This document shows positions 27,220 to 35,165 of a DNA stretch of 64,000 nt, in pieces (the stretch's first letter is position 1; the number at the start of each line of letters is the position of its first letter). A model generated the notes under the pieces. It saw only the letters and a list, made by a program, of their open reading frames with translations. It was not told the origin of the DNA and ran no database searches. This DNA is from Colivivens sp963594655 (GTDB lineage: Bacteria > Bacteroidota > Bacteroidia > Bacteroidales > Bacteroidaceae). The stretch lies in the NCBI GenBank assembly GCA_963594655.1, contig CAVBFD010000005.1, positions 1 to 64,000 of the forward strand, given 5' to 3'. The position numbers and the translations under genes are program-made.

Positions 27220-30039
27220 TTAATGGGCTTCCAGCCAGTTCTTTCCCCAGCCGCAGTCAGCCACAAGCGGCACACTCATCTCGAACGCTCCCTGCATCTC
27301 CTCGATGACAAGCCGCTGCAACGCCTCCTTCTCGTCTGGGTATACGTTGAAGTTAAGTTCGTCGTGTACCTGCAGGATCATCTGCGACCGTAGACGCTCA
27401 CGCGACATCCGTTGGTGTACACGTATCATCGCCACCTTCATTATGTCGGCAGCAGTGCCTTGGATAGGCGCGTTTATCGCGTTCCTCTCTGCATAGCCCC
27501 TCACCACAGCGTTGTGGCTGTTGATGTCGGGCAGGTAGCAGCGTCTACCGAACAGGGTCTCGGTGTACCCTCTCTTGCGCACCGTCTCGATGGACTTGAT
27601 CATGTATTCGTTTACCTGCGGATAGGTCTCGAAATAGCCGTCTATCAACTGCTTCGCCTCCGCCCGGCTCACCTGCAGGCGTTCCGCCAGTCCGAACGTG
27701 GTTATCCCGTATATGATACCGAAATTCGCTGTCTTCGCCTTCCGCCGCTCGTCACTTGTAATCTCCCCGACCGGTTTCCCGAATATCTTGGAAGCGGTGG
27801 CGGCGTGTATGTCATGTCCCGCATTGAACGCCTCAATCATGTTCACGTCACCGCTCAGGTGCGCCATGATACGGAGTTCAATCTGGGAATAGTCAGCCGA
27901 GAAGAACTCGCAGCACTCGTCGGGTATGAACGCCTTACGTACCTCCTTGCCGTTCTCGTCACGGATAGGGATGTTCTGGAGGTTAGGGTTGCTCGAACTG
28001 AGTCGGCCCGTGGCGGTCACCGCCTGGTTGTAGGAGGTGTGGATATGGCCTGTCTTGGGATTGATCAGTTGAGGCAGCGAATCGATGTAGGTGGACAGCA
28101 ACTTCTTGTAACCCCTGTAGTCCAATATCTTCCCGACAACAGGGTTCTTGCCTTTAAGACTCTGAAGCACTTCCTCCGACGTGACATACTGCCCTGTCTT
28201 TGTCTTCTTCGCCTTATCCGACAACTTCAGTCTGTCGAACAGCACGTCGCCCACCTGACGGGGCGAGGATATGTTGAATGTAGTACCTGCAATGTCGTAT
28301 ATCTGACGCTCCAGACCCTCCATGCGGCTTGTGAACTCCCTGGATGTCTCGGCAAGTGACCGTGTGTCGATCCTCACACCGTTGAGTTCCATCCGCGCAA
28401 GCACCGGAACCAATGGCATCTCCACTGTCTGGAACAGGTTCATGAGGCCTTCCCTTACCAGTTCCTTCTCAAACACGTTCTTCAGTCTCAACGTGATGTC
28501 GGCATCCTCGGCGGCATAGTCGCATACCACCTCAGGCGGAACGTCACGCATGGATTTCTGGTCACGTCCCTTAGGACCTATAAGTTCCTCTATATGGATT
28601 GTCCTGTAATGGAGATAGACCTCCGCCATGTAGTCCATGTTGTGCCTCATCTCAGGTTTCAACACATAATGGGCGAGCATCGTGTCGAACATCGGTCCCT
28701 TCACGTGGATACCGTAGTTGGCAAGGACGATGATGTCGTACTTCAGGTTCTGTCCCACCTTCAGTGTTGACTCATCCTCATACACGCCACGGAACTGTTC
28801 CAGTACCTCCGTCGCCTTTGTCCTGTCGGCAGGGACAGGCACGTAATACGCCTCTCCCTCCTTCACTGCGAAACTGAGACCCACCAGTTCCGCCTGCATA
28901 GGCTCGGTGCTGGTGGACTCCGTGTCAAGGCAAAGCACGCCCGACGACTTGATTTCACCGACAAGTGCGGATATGTCTTCGGGGGTATTTACCAGTCTGT
29001 AGGTATGGGTAACGTCCTTGTATGTCTCATACGAAGGGGTGTCGAACAACGAAGGCTCGGCACTGCCCGAAGACTGGGCAGGACTGTCCTTGTCTACCTG
29101 CGTCGGCACGCTACTGAACAAATCGGGTTGCACTACTGTCTTACGGACGGTTTTCCGGGTCGTGGGATCGGAACCGGTGATACGCTGAAGCAGCGTCCTG
29201 AACTCCAGTTCCTCAAACAGCGACTTCAACCTGTCGGTGTCCGGCTGTTTACTGCTCAGGACATCCAAGTCCAGTTGAAGCGGCACATCCGTCTTGATGG
29301 TCACCAGCAGTTTGGAGAAACGGATTCCCTCCTTATTGTCCTCCACCTTTTTCCTTATACTGCCGGACAGTTCCGACGAGCGTTCCAGCAGTTGTTCGAT
29401 TCCACCGAACTGGTTTATCAGTTTCACCGCAGTCTTCTCACCCACACCGGGACATCCAGGCACGTTGTCCGCTGTGTCGCCCATAAGTCCGAGCAGGTCT
29501 ATCACCTGCGAGGGCGACTGTATGCCGTACTTGTCGCACACCTCCTGAGGTCCGAGTATGTCGAACCCGGCGTTGCCGTGCTGGGGACGGCACATCACGA
29601 CATTGGCCTTCACCAACTGGGCATAGTCCTTGTCGGGCGTCACCATATAAGTCATGATGTCGCCACGCAGGGAAGCCTGTGTGGAAAGGGTGCCGATAAC
29701 ATCGTCAGCCTCGTACCCCGGAATCTCGAATACCGGGATGTTGTAAGCCTCAAGAATCTGCTTGATATAAGGTATAGAGAGCCGGATGTCCTCCGGGGTC
29801 TCCTGTCGCTGCGCCTTGTATTCCGGGTATATCTCATTACGGAACGTGCCGCCCTTGGGGTCGAACGCCACACCGATGAAATCGGGGTTCTCCTTCCTCA
29901 ACACCTCTTCAAGGGAATTCACGAAACCCAGAACAGCAGAAGTGTTCATACGTTTGCTGTTTATCCGTGGAGCGCGCAGCAACGCATAATACGCACGATA
30001 TATCAACGCATAAGCGTCAAGCAGAAACAGTTTCTTCAT
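27220..30039 (-). CDS. polA: DNA polymerase I
   Basis: 939 aa with all three domains. The 5'-nuclease domain begins LLDAYALIYRAYYAL; a 3'-5' exonuclease domain shows LCLDTEST; the polymerase has motif A DYSQIELRIMAHLSGD, motif B RRKAKTANFGIIYGIT and motif C QVHDELNF. It processes Okazaki fragments and fills repair gaps. Length is normal and the exonuclease DxE is retained. It follows kduD by 61 nt on the same strand; no promoter box is obvious between them, so read-through from kduI-kduD is possible. Confidence 0.98.
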   Translation of the reverse strand: MKKLFLLDAYALIYRAYYALLRAPRINSKRMNTSAVLGFVNSLEEVLRKENPDFIGVAFDPKGGTFRNEIYPEYKAQRQETPEDIRLSIPYIKQILEAYNIPVFEIPGYEADDVIGTLSTQASLRGDIMTYMVTPDKDYAQLVKANVVMCRPQHGNAGFDILGPQEVCDKYGIQSPSQVIDLLGLMGDTADNVPGCPGVGEKTAVKLINQFGGIEQLLERSSELSGSIRKKVEDNKEGIRFSKLLVTIKTDVPLQLDLDVLSSKQPDTDRLKSLFEELEFRTLLQRITGSDPTTRKTVRKTVVQPDLFSSVPTQVDKDSPAQSSGSAEPSLFDTPSYETYKDVTHTYRLVNTPEDISALVGEIKSSGVLCLDTESTSTEPMQAELVGLSFAVKEGEAYYVPVPADRTKATEVLEQFRGVYEDESTLKVGQNLKYDIIVLANYGIHVKGPMFDTMLAHYVLKPEMRHNMDYMAEVYLHYRTIHIEELIGPKGRDQKSMRDVPPEVVCDYAAEDADITLRLKNVFEKELVREGLMNLFQTVEMPLVPVLARMELNGVRIDTRSLAETSREFTSRMEGLERQIYDIAGTTFNISSPRQVGDVLFDRLKLSDKAKKTKTGQYVTSEEVLQSLKGKNPVVGKILDYRGYKKLLSTYIDSLPQLINPKTGHIHTSYNQAVTATGRLSSSNPNLQNIPIRDENGKEVRKAFIPDECCEFFSADYSQIELRIMAHLSGDVNMIEAFNAGHDIHAATASKIFGKPVGEITSDERRKAKTANFGIIYGITTFGLAERLQVSRAEAKQLIDGYFETYPQVNEYMIKSIETVRKRGYTETLFGRRCYLPDINSHNAVVRGYAERNAINAPIQGTAADIMKVAMIRVHQRMSRERLRSQMILQVHDELNFNVYPDEKEALQRLVIEEMQGAFEMSVPLVADCGWGKNWLEAH

Positions 30040-30100
30040 CTCGTAGAGGTCTTATGACATTCAACTCACTATACCTATTATATAATGTGTAACACGGAAC

Positions 30101-30901
30101 TTAATCCGGCTGCTTTCCAATATACGCGAGGATACCACCGTCAACATAGAGGACATGGCCGTTCACCGCATCGGAAGCATGTGACGCAAGGAACACTGCG
30201 GGACCTCCCAGTTCGGACGGATCCAACCAACGTCCTGCAGGAGTCTTGGCGCAGATGAACTTGTCGAACGGATGACGGCTGCCGTCGGGTTGAATCTCAC
30301 GCAGTGGCGCTGTCTGTGGAGTTGCGATATAACCGGGACCGATGCCGTTACACTGTATGTTGTAAGATCCGTACTCAGAGCAGATGTTGCGTGTGAGCAT
30401 CTTCAGTCCTCCCTTGGCTGCCGCATAGGCACTCACTGTCTCACGTCCCAGTTCCGACATCATGGAGCAGATGTTGATGATCTTGCCCTCGTTGCGCTCC
30501 ATCATCTCGGGAAGGACAGCGGAAGACACGATGAACGGAGCTACCAAATCGACATCGATGACCTGCTGGAACTCCGCGCGCTTCATCTCATGCATGGGAA
30601 TACGCTTGATGATGCCGGCGTTGTTCACCAGGATATCTATCTGGCCAACCTCCTCGTGTATGGTCTTCACCAGTTCCTTGACAGCCGCCTCATCGGTGAC
30701 ATCACACACATAGCCATGCACGTTGGTTATGCCGGCCTCCTTGTAGTTGTTCAGTCCCCGTTCGAGGGCCGCCTCGTTGATGTCATTGAAGATTATGTTC
30801 TTTGCCCCGGCAGCCACGAAAGCCTTGGCGATATTGAAACCGATACCGTAAGACGCGCCTGTTATCCATGCGTTCTTACCTTCAAGTGAAAATAGATTCA
30901 T
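30101..30901 (-). CDS. kduD: 2-deoxy-D-gluconate 3-dehydrogenase / KduD-type SDR
   Basis: A 266-aa short-chain dehydrogenase. The Rossmann motif GASYGIGFNIA is near residue 16, NNAG near 95, catalytic Ser in NICSMMSELG and YxxxK as YAAAKGG. KduD reduces 2,5-diketo-3-deoxygluconate to KDG in unsaturated-uronate catabolism. The call leans on the adjacent kduI (23 nt), the usual partner. Confidence 0.92.
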   Translation of the reverse strand: MNLFSLEGKNAWITGASYGIGFNIAKAFVAAGAKNIIFNDINEAALERGLNNYKEAGITNVHGYVCDVTDEAAVKELVKTIHEEVGQIDILVNNAGIIKRIPMHEMKRAEFQQVIDVDLVAPFIVSSAVLPEMMERNEGKIINICSMMSELGRETVSAYAAAKGGLKMLTRNICSEYGSYNIQCNGIGPGYIATPQTAPLREIQPDGSRHPFDKFICAKTPAGRWLDPSELGGPAVFLASHASDAVNGHVLYVDGGILAYIGKQPD

Positions 30902-30924
30902 AATATTTTTAGTTTAGTTGTTAG

Positions 30925-31767
30925 TTACTTCAAGTCTGTTATCGCATAGAAATCCTGGTCTCCATAATCCTGGTTCTCGCCTCCCATACCCCAGATGAAG
31001 GTGTAGTTATGGGTCGCCGCGGCGGCGTGGATTGACCACTCGGGACTCAGCACGGCCTGTTCTCCCTTCATCCAGATGTGGCGTGTCTCGTCGGGTTCTC
31101 CCATGAAGTGGCACACGGCCTGTCCTTCAGGTACCTCGAAATAGAAATAAGCCTCCATGCGGCGGCTGTGGATATGCGCCGGCATCGTGTTCCACACACT
31201 TCCCGGTTTCAGTTCCGTCATACCCATCTGCAGTTGGCAACTGTCGAGGGTCTTCTGCACAATCATACGGTTGATTACACGGTCGTTGCTCTCCTCCAGC
31301 GACCCGAGGGCGAGGATGTCGGCTCCAGCCTTGGTTATCTTCTTGCAAGGGTACTCCTTGTGGGCTGTGGTTGAGTTGATATAGAACTTGGCTGGATGGG
31401 CAGCGTCGTCTGACACAAACACCACATCACGGTCGCCCCGTCCTATGTAGAGGGCCTCCTTGTAGCCGAGGGCGAAACTCTCGTCGCCTACCTTCACCAC
31501 ACCGGGACCGCCGACATTGAAAACGCCGACCTCACGACGGGTCGTGAAATGGGTGGCCTTCAGTGGGTCGATGGCCTCAAGCACCAACTCCTCCTTGACT
31601 GGCATAGCGCCTCCGACAACCATACGGTCGTACATGGAGTATACAAGATTCACTTCATCCTCTGAGAACACTTTCTCGATGAGGAAATCACGACGGAGGC
31701 GCTTGGTGTCATAGCTCTTGGCGTCTTCCGGATGTGCCGCATAGCGGATTTCATAATTTGTTTTCAT
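30925..31767 (-). CDS. kduI: 5-dehydro-4-deoxy-D-glucuronate isomerase
   Basis: A 280-aa cupin that interconverts 5-keto-4-deoxyuronate and 2,5-diketo-3-deoxygluconate, downstream of pectin or glycosaminoglycan lyases. The zinc ligands are visible in HIHSRRMEAYF (two His, one Glu), with a later His in WSIHAAAATHNY. Length matches the family. It is first in the kduI-kduD pair. No lyase is in this window. Confidence 0.96.
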   Translation of the reverse strand: MKTNYEIRYAAHPEDAKSYDTKRLRRDFLIEKVFSEDEVNLVYSMYDRMVVGGAMPVKEELVLEAIDPLKATHFTTRREVGVFNVGGPGVVKVGDESFALGYKEALYIGRGDRDVVFVSDDAAHPAKFYINSTTAHKEYPCKKITKAGADILALGSLEESNDRVINRMIVQKTLDSCQLQMGMTELKPGSVWNTMPAHIHSRRMEAYFYFEVPEGQAVCHFMGEPDETRHIWMKGEQAVLSPEWSIHAAAATHNYTFIWGMGGENQDYGDQDFYAITDLK

Positions 31768-31799
31768 ATCCTATCTGTATTTATCGTGCATACTTTTGG

Positions 31800-31807
31800 C
31801 AAAGATA
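31800..31807 (-). promoter_or_regulatory. -7 box of kduI-kduD
   Basis: TATCTTTG on the minus strand, 32 nt before the kduI ATG. A TTTA at the -33 position is one base off the consensus. Confidence 0.55.
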
Positions 31808-31934
31808 CTTCTTTTTTTTCGATTAAACGCACGCTGTCAGGCGTAAAATATATTTTTGCACGATGAGAGTCCCCTCTTTTTCCCTGCAACGGACTCAAAC
31901 ATTTCTCCATTGTCCATGTAGAGTTCATAAAAAT

Positions 31935-32191
31935 GGTTCTTCCGCTTTTCGAGTTGGTAAGACAGCCCAATGACAACTACTGAATAGCTCTTAGTCTTGA
32001 TCATCAGTATACCAGTCAGGACATGTGCGCCCCGAAGGGGCAGCCAGCACCGAGCATCGGGGCAAGCGTAGCGACACCCTGGGCTATGTGCTTACTGGGC
32101 TTTCAGCCCGAGGTTTCACTCAGAGTGCCACACGTTGTGAACTGAATTGTTACGATTACGCTGTCTTAGCAACTCGAAAAGCGGAAGAATC
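31935..32191 (+). mobile_element. MITE-like element, copy B (257 bp)
   Basis: Terminal inverted repeats at 31935-31960 and 32166-32191 differ at two of 26 positions. The flanks are ATAAAAAT on the left and ATAAAAAA on the right, a possible target duplication. Internal hairpins: CCCCGAAGGGG near 32029-32039 and GGGCTTTCAGCCC near 32097-32109. It lies upstream of kduI, between that promoter and the flavodoxin gene. The stretch 32088-32164 (77 nt) is identical to 50418-50494. Confidence 0.8.
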
Positions 32192-32322
32192 ATAAAAAAG
32201 ACCGTCCGAAGTCCCACCGTGGTACGCATCATATATTATAAGGTGTAAGACGGCCACTGGCAGGTTTATCTGTTACTGATCCCGTCAAATTCGTTGTATG
32301 CAACCAAATGCAACCGAAATAA

Positions 32323-32354
32323 TTTGGCTGTCAACGTATGAGGCCGTACCTTTG
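32323..32354 (+). promoter_or_regulatory. Orphan promoter
   Basis: TTTG (32323-32326), 20 nt, TACCTTTG (32347-32354): an exact fit to the Bacteroidetes consensus. No convincing protein gene lies downstream on this strand; the next gene is convergent. Confidence 0.7.
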
Positions 32355-32359
32355 CAGCG

Positions 32360-32435
32360 GAATTCGAAAGGGTTCCCAAAAGCAACAATTATGAATGGGG
32401 GAGGCAAGAACCGCATGGGCTTGCCTCCCATTATT
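32360..32435 (+). ncRNA. Candidate short RNA ending in a strong hairpin
   Basis: Transcription from the orphan promoter would begin near 32360 and meet a perfect 10-bp stem, GGGAGGCAAG/CTTGCCTCCC (32399-32408 with 32420-32429). The tail after the stem (ATTATTG) is a poor U-tract, so termination is uncertain. A 21-codon frame (32391-32456) overlaps the hairpin and is an alternative explanation. The class of RNA is not recognised. Confidence 0.3.
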
Positions 32436-32518
32436 GAATGTCGGTCAAGACACTAACAGGTCACCCGAGGATATCGCTTTGTACTTGTAACAAGCACAGC
32501 AATGTGGCTGTATTGGAG

Positions 32519-33106
32519 TTACTTCAGATACTTCTTTGTCCAGTTGCTGATTTCTTTATCAGACATACCATTGAGCAGTTTTCCCGCTTCCCATTTCACG
32601 TCGGGGTAGGCCTTCTTGAAGACTCTTTCTGAGTTCTCGATTCCACTGCCACCAGAGGTCATGAACAGCACGACGCGCTTGCCTTTCAACCCATAGGTAT
32701 CCATGAACGTGTTGATGATGCGTGGCGCACCGTTCCACCAGTTGGGGAAACCGAGGAAGATGAGGTCGTAGCCATCGAGTGACTCCTTGTTCTTCTTGAA
32801 GGCAGGACGCGACTTCGGGTCGTCGTTCTCACGACAGCAGCGGGATGTCTTGTCGGTCCAGTCGAGGTCGGCGGAGGAATAAGCCTTGGTAGGTTTAATC
32901 TCGAATATTTCCCCACCAGTGGCATTGGCTATCGTCTCTGCGGCATCCTTAGTGGTGCCTGTGGCAGAGAAGTAAGCCACAAGTACCTTGGGTGTTACGG
33001 CTGGGTTGGAAACTGCGGCTTCAGACGTGGAAGCCTTCTTGCCGCATGCCATCAGGGAGGTGGCGGCGGCGACTGATACTGCGATGATTGACATAATTAT
33101 CTTCAT
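32519..33106 (-). CDS. Flavodoxin-family lipoprotein
   Basis: A 195-aa flavodoxin-like protein. The N-terminus is a lipoprotein signal (SLMAC, Cys21), and the FMN phosphate loop FSATGTTK is at about 47-54. FLGFPNWWNGAPR fits the flavin-binding side of flavodoxin_4-type proteins. FMN binding on the envelope side is unusual, since most flavodoxins are cytoplasmic; related secreted ones occur widely in Bacteroidetes. The redox partner is unknown. Stands alone with its own -7 box. Confidence 0.85.
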   Translation of the reverse strand: MKIIMSIIAVSVAAATSLMACGKKASTSEAAVSNPAVTPKVLVAYFSATGTTKDAAETIANATGGEIFEIKPTKAYSSADLDWTDKTSRCCRENDDPKSRPAFKKNKESLDGYDLIFLGFPNWWNGAPRIINTFMDTYGLKGKRVVLFMTSGGSGIENSERVFKKAYPDVKWEAGKLLNGMSDKEISNWTKKYLK

Positions 33107-33166
33107 GATGTAAGTCCGTTTACAATTATCTTATTCCGTAATTTTTGTCTGTACCTGTTGATGGCG

Positions 33167-33174
33167 CAAAATTA
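33167..33174 (-). promoter_or_regulatory. -7 box of the flavodoxin gene
   Basis: TAATTTTG on the minus strand, about 60 nt before the ATG at 33106. No -33 at standard spacing. Confidence 0.45.
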
Positions 33175-33273
33175 CGACCTTTCTCCCAAAGCCGTTGTAG
33201 ATATATTGCTGACAGAATTACACAAATTACGGCAAACGCAGTATATTGCCACAGTGGACACTCTCTGGGTGTG

Positions 33274-34071
33274 CTATCCAAGACAGATTTGTTCCAAATC
33301 ATCTGGTACGATTATCTTACCACTGAAGTTCTCAGCCGCTTCCTTGGTGTAGGTCTCCCGACGAGTGTCTAGTGTTTTCTCTTCTGTATGATAGAGTACA
33401 AGATTCTTCACGCCAAGTTCTGCCGCCAACTTGCCGGCATCGAGGGCTGTACTGTGGCTTTTCTCGTAGGGCTTGAAGACATCGCGGTCTGCATACAGGC
33501 AGAAGGCCTCGCACATCATCCAGTCGGCATTTTCAACGTATGGGCGATTGAGAGGATTGTATGGCTCGTCGCCAAGGCACGCCAGAACTGTATGGTTGGG
33601 TAATTCCGCCCGAAATCCGAACTGCTTTTCCTTGGTGGAATGGATGTCGAAGCATGTTAACTTCATGTCACCCACTTCGAAGGATTCGCCGTCCTTCAAC
33701 TCATGAAACTCGACACGATCCACTACTTTTGCCAACTGCTTCTTGGCAAGAATCATGTCAATGATGGTCTTTACGACGAGGAGAACCTTGTCGTGGCTAT
33801 ATACATGGAGCTTGCCTTCTTATCCTTTGCATTGGGCCACCATGCGAATTATCCAAACGACACCCAGTACATGGTCGGTATGGGCATGGGTAACGTAGAG
33901 GTGATGGATGTCGGCGATGGGTATCCCAACCTTTTCCAATTGTCCCAATATGCCGTTTCCACCACCAGCATCGACAAGCAGACGAGTCGTGGAAGTCTCC
34001 AGTACAAAACAAGTGTTATAGCACCGGGTAACCGTAGCGTTGCCTGTGCCAAGCATCGTCATCTTATTCAT
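33274..34071 (-). pseudogene. MBL-fold hydrolase (RNase Z-like) with an in-frame stop
   Basis: The frame from ATG 34071 begins MNKMTMLGTGNATVTRC, contains the metal motif THAHTDH, and ends at a TAA (33820-33822) after residue 83. The same reading frame continues past that stop without interruption (EGKLHVYSHDKV...) through MILAKKQ to 33274, giving 265 residues in all. The downstream part keeps later family features (FDIHSTKEKQ, VLACLGDEP, HSTALDAGKLAAELG). One base change could create the TAA. Possible explanations: pseudogene, sequencing or assembly error, or translational read-through. The C-terminal piece could start internally at ATG 33756 but would lack the metal site. Confidence 0.8.
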
Positions 34072-34086
34072 CGTTTTAGAGTCCTC

Positions 34087-34119
34087 AAAAAAATCTGGGC
34101 GGTAAATCGCCGCCCAGAT
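34087..34119 (-). terminator. Terminator of korA-korB
   Basis: A 10-bp stem ATCTGGGCGG/CCGCCCAGAT (34093-34102 with 34110-34119) is followed on the minus strand by seven T (34093-34087). Confidence 0.9.
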
Positions 34120-34143
34120 GTATGAATCGATATGCTGTATGTC

Positions 34144-35148
34144 TTACTTCACTTCCCAGATGTCGTTGGTTTCGAGCAGCTCTGCGAAGTTATGGTACTT
34201 CTTTGCCGCCTTCACCTCCTCAATCTGTTTGGTCACACCCTCGTCGTATGTCGGGGCTGCCACGTCACGGATGACACCGAGGGCTACAGGGAAGCCGTCG
34301 TTGTTGCCCATGAGGGCGAGCTTGAGCTGCAGGGTGTTGTCCTCGCAGTGGGCATCGTGGACGAGTATGTCGTCTATGGTGACACCATCCTTACCTATCT
34401 CTGCGATTTTCAGTCCGAAACCCTCCTGTACCAGTCCGTATTCGTTGTTCTCACCGAACACCAGCGGTTTGCTGTGTTCCACATAGATGGCGTTCTTGGC
34501 GCGTGTCTCCTTGGTGTATACCGAGTCGTGCGTTCCGTTGTTGAAGATGACGCAGTTCTGGAGAATCTCACACACGCTGGCTCCCTGGTGGTTGTATGCT
34601 GCCTTGAGAATCTCTACCGTTCCTGCGGCATCGGTAGCCACGGCACGGGCGAAGAAATGTCCGCGCGCGCCAAAGCAGAGCTCCGCCGGACGGAACGGGT
34701 CCTCTACAGTACCGTAAGGACTGGACTTGCTCACGAAGCCTCGTGGACTTGTAGGACTGTACTGTCCCTTGGTCAGACCATAGATACGGTTGTTGAGGAG
34801 TATCATGTTGAGGTTGATGTTACGGCGGTTGGCGTGGATGAAGTGGTTTCCGCCGATGGCGAGTCCGTCACCGTCACCGCTCACCTGCCATACCGTGAGG
34901 TTCGGGTTCGCTACCTTGCATCCTGTAGCGATGGCAGCCGCGCGTCCGTGTATGGTGTTCATGCCGTAGGTAGCCATGTAATGCGGCAGACGGCTGGAGC
35001 AACCGATACCGGAGATGACCGCAATGTCATTCGGAGCGACACCTATCTCCGCCATAGCCTTATGGAGTGATGCGAGGAAGAAATGGTCGCCACATCCAGG
35101 ACACCATCTTGGCTGTCCTTTCTTATAGTTTACTGCTGTATATGCCAT
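34144..35148 (-). CDS. korB: 2-oxoacid:ferredoxin oxidoreductase, beta subunit
   Basis: 334 aa. The beta subunit binds thiamine diphosphate: the Cys motif PRWCPGCGDHF at the N-terminus and the TPP motif GDGDGLAIGGNHF are clear, followed by NNRIYGLTKGQYSPTS. Together with KorA it makes succinyl-CoA from 2-oxoglutarate (or runs the reverse) with ferredoxin. It is 17 nt downstream of korA. Substrate preference for 2-oxoglutarate is from family similarity. Confidence 0.95.
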   Translation of the reverse strand: MAYTAVNYKKGQPRWCPGCGDHFFLASLHKAMAEIGVAPNDIAVISGIGCSSRLPHYMATYGMNTIHGRAAAIATGCKVANPNLTVWQVSGDGDGLAIGGNHFIHANRRNINLNMILLNNRIYGLTKGQYSPTSPRGFVSKSSPYGTVEDPFRPAELCFGARGHFFARAVATDAAGTVEILKAAYNHQGASVCEILQNCVIFNNGTHDSVYTKETRAKNAIYVEHSKPLVFGENNEYGLVQEGFGLKIAEIGKDGVTIDDILVHDAHCEDNTLQLKLALMGNNDGFPVALGVIRDVAAPTYDEGVTKQIEEVKAAKKYHNFAELLETNDIWEVK

Positions 35149-35165
35149 AATGATTGTCCTTTCTG

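Noticed and set aside
32391..32456. 21-codon frame behind the orphan promoter
   Set aside because: Too short to support by itself and overlaps the hairpin; kept only as an alternative to a non-coding RNA.
34132..35070. Antisense frame opposite korB
   Set aside because: korB motifs are clear on the other strand; the frame has no promoter or domain.
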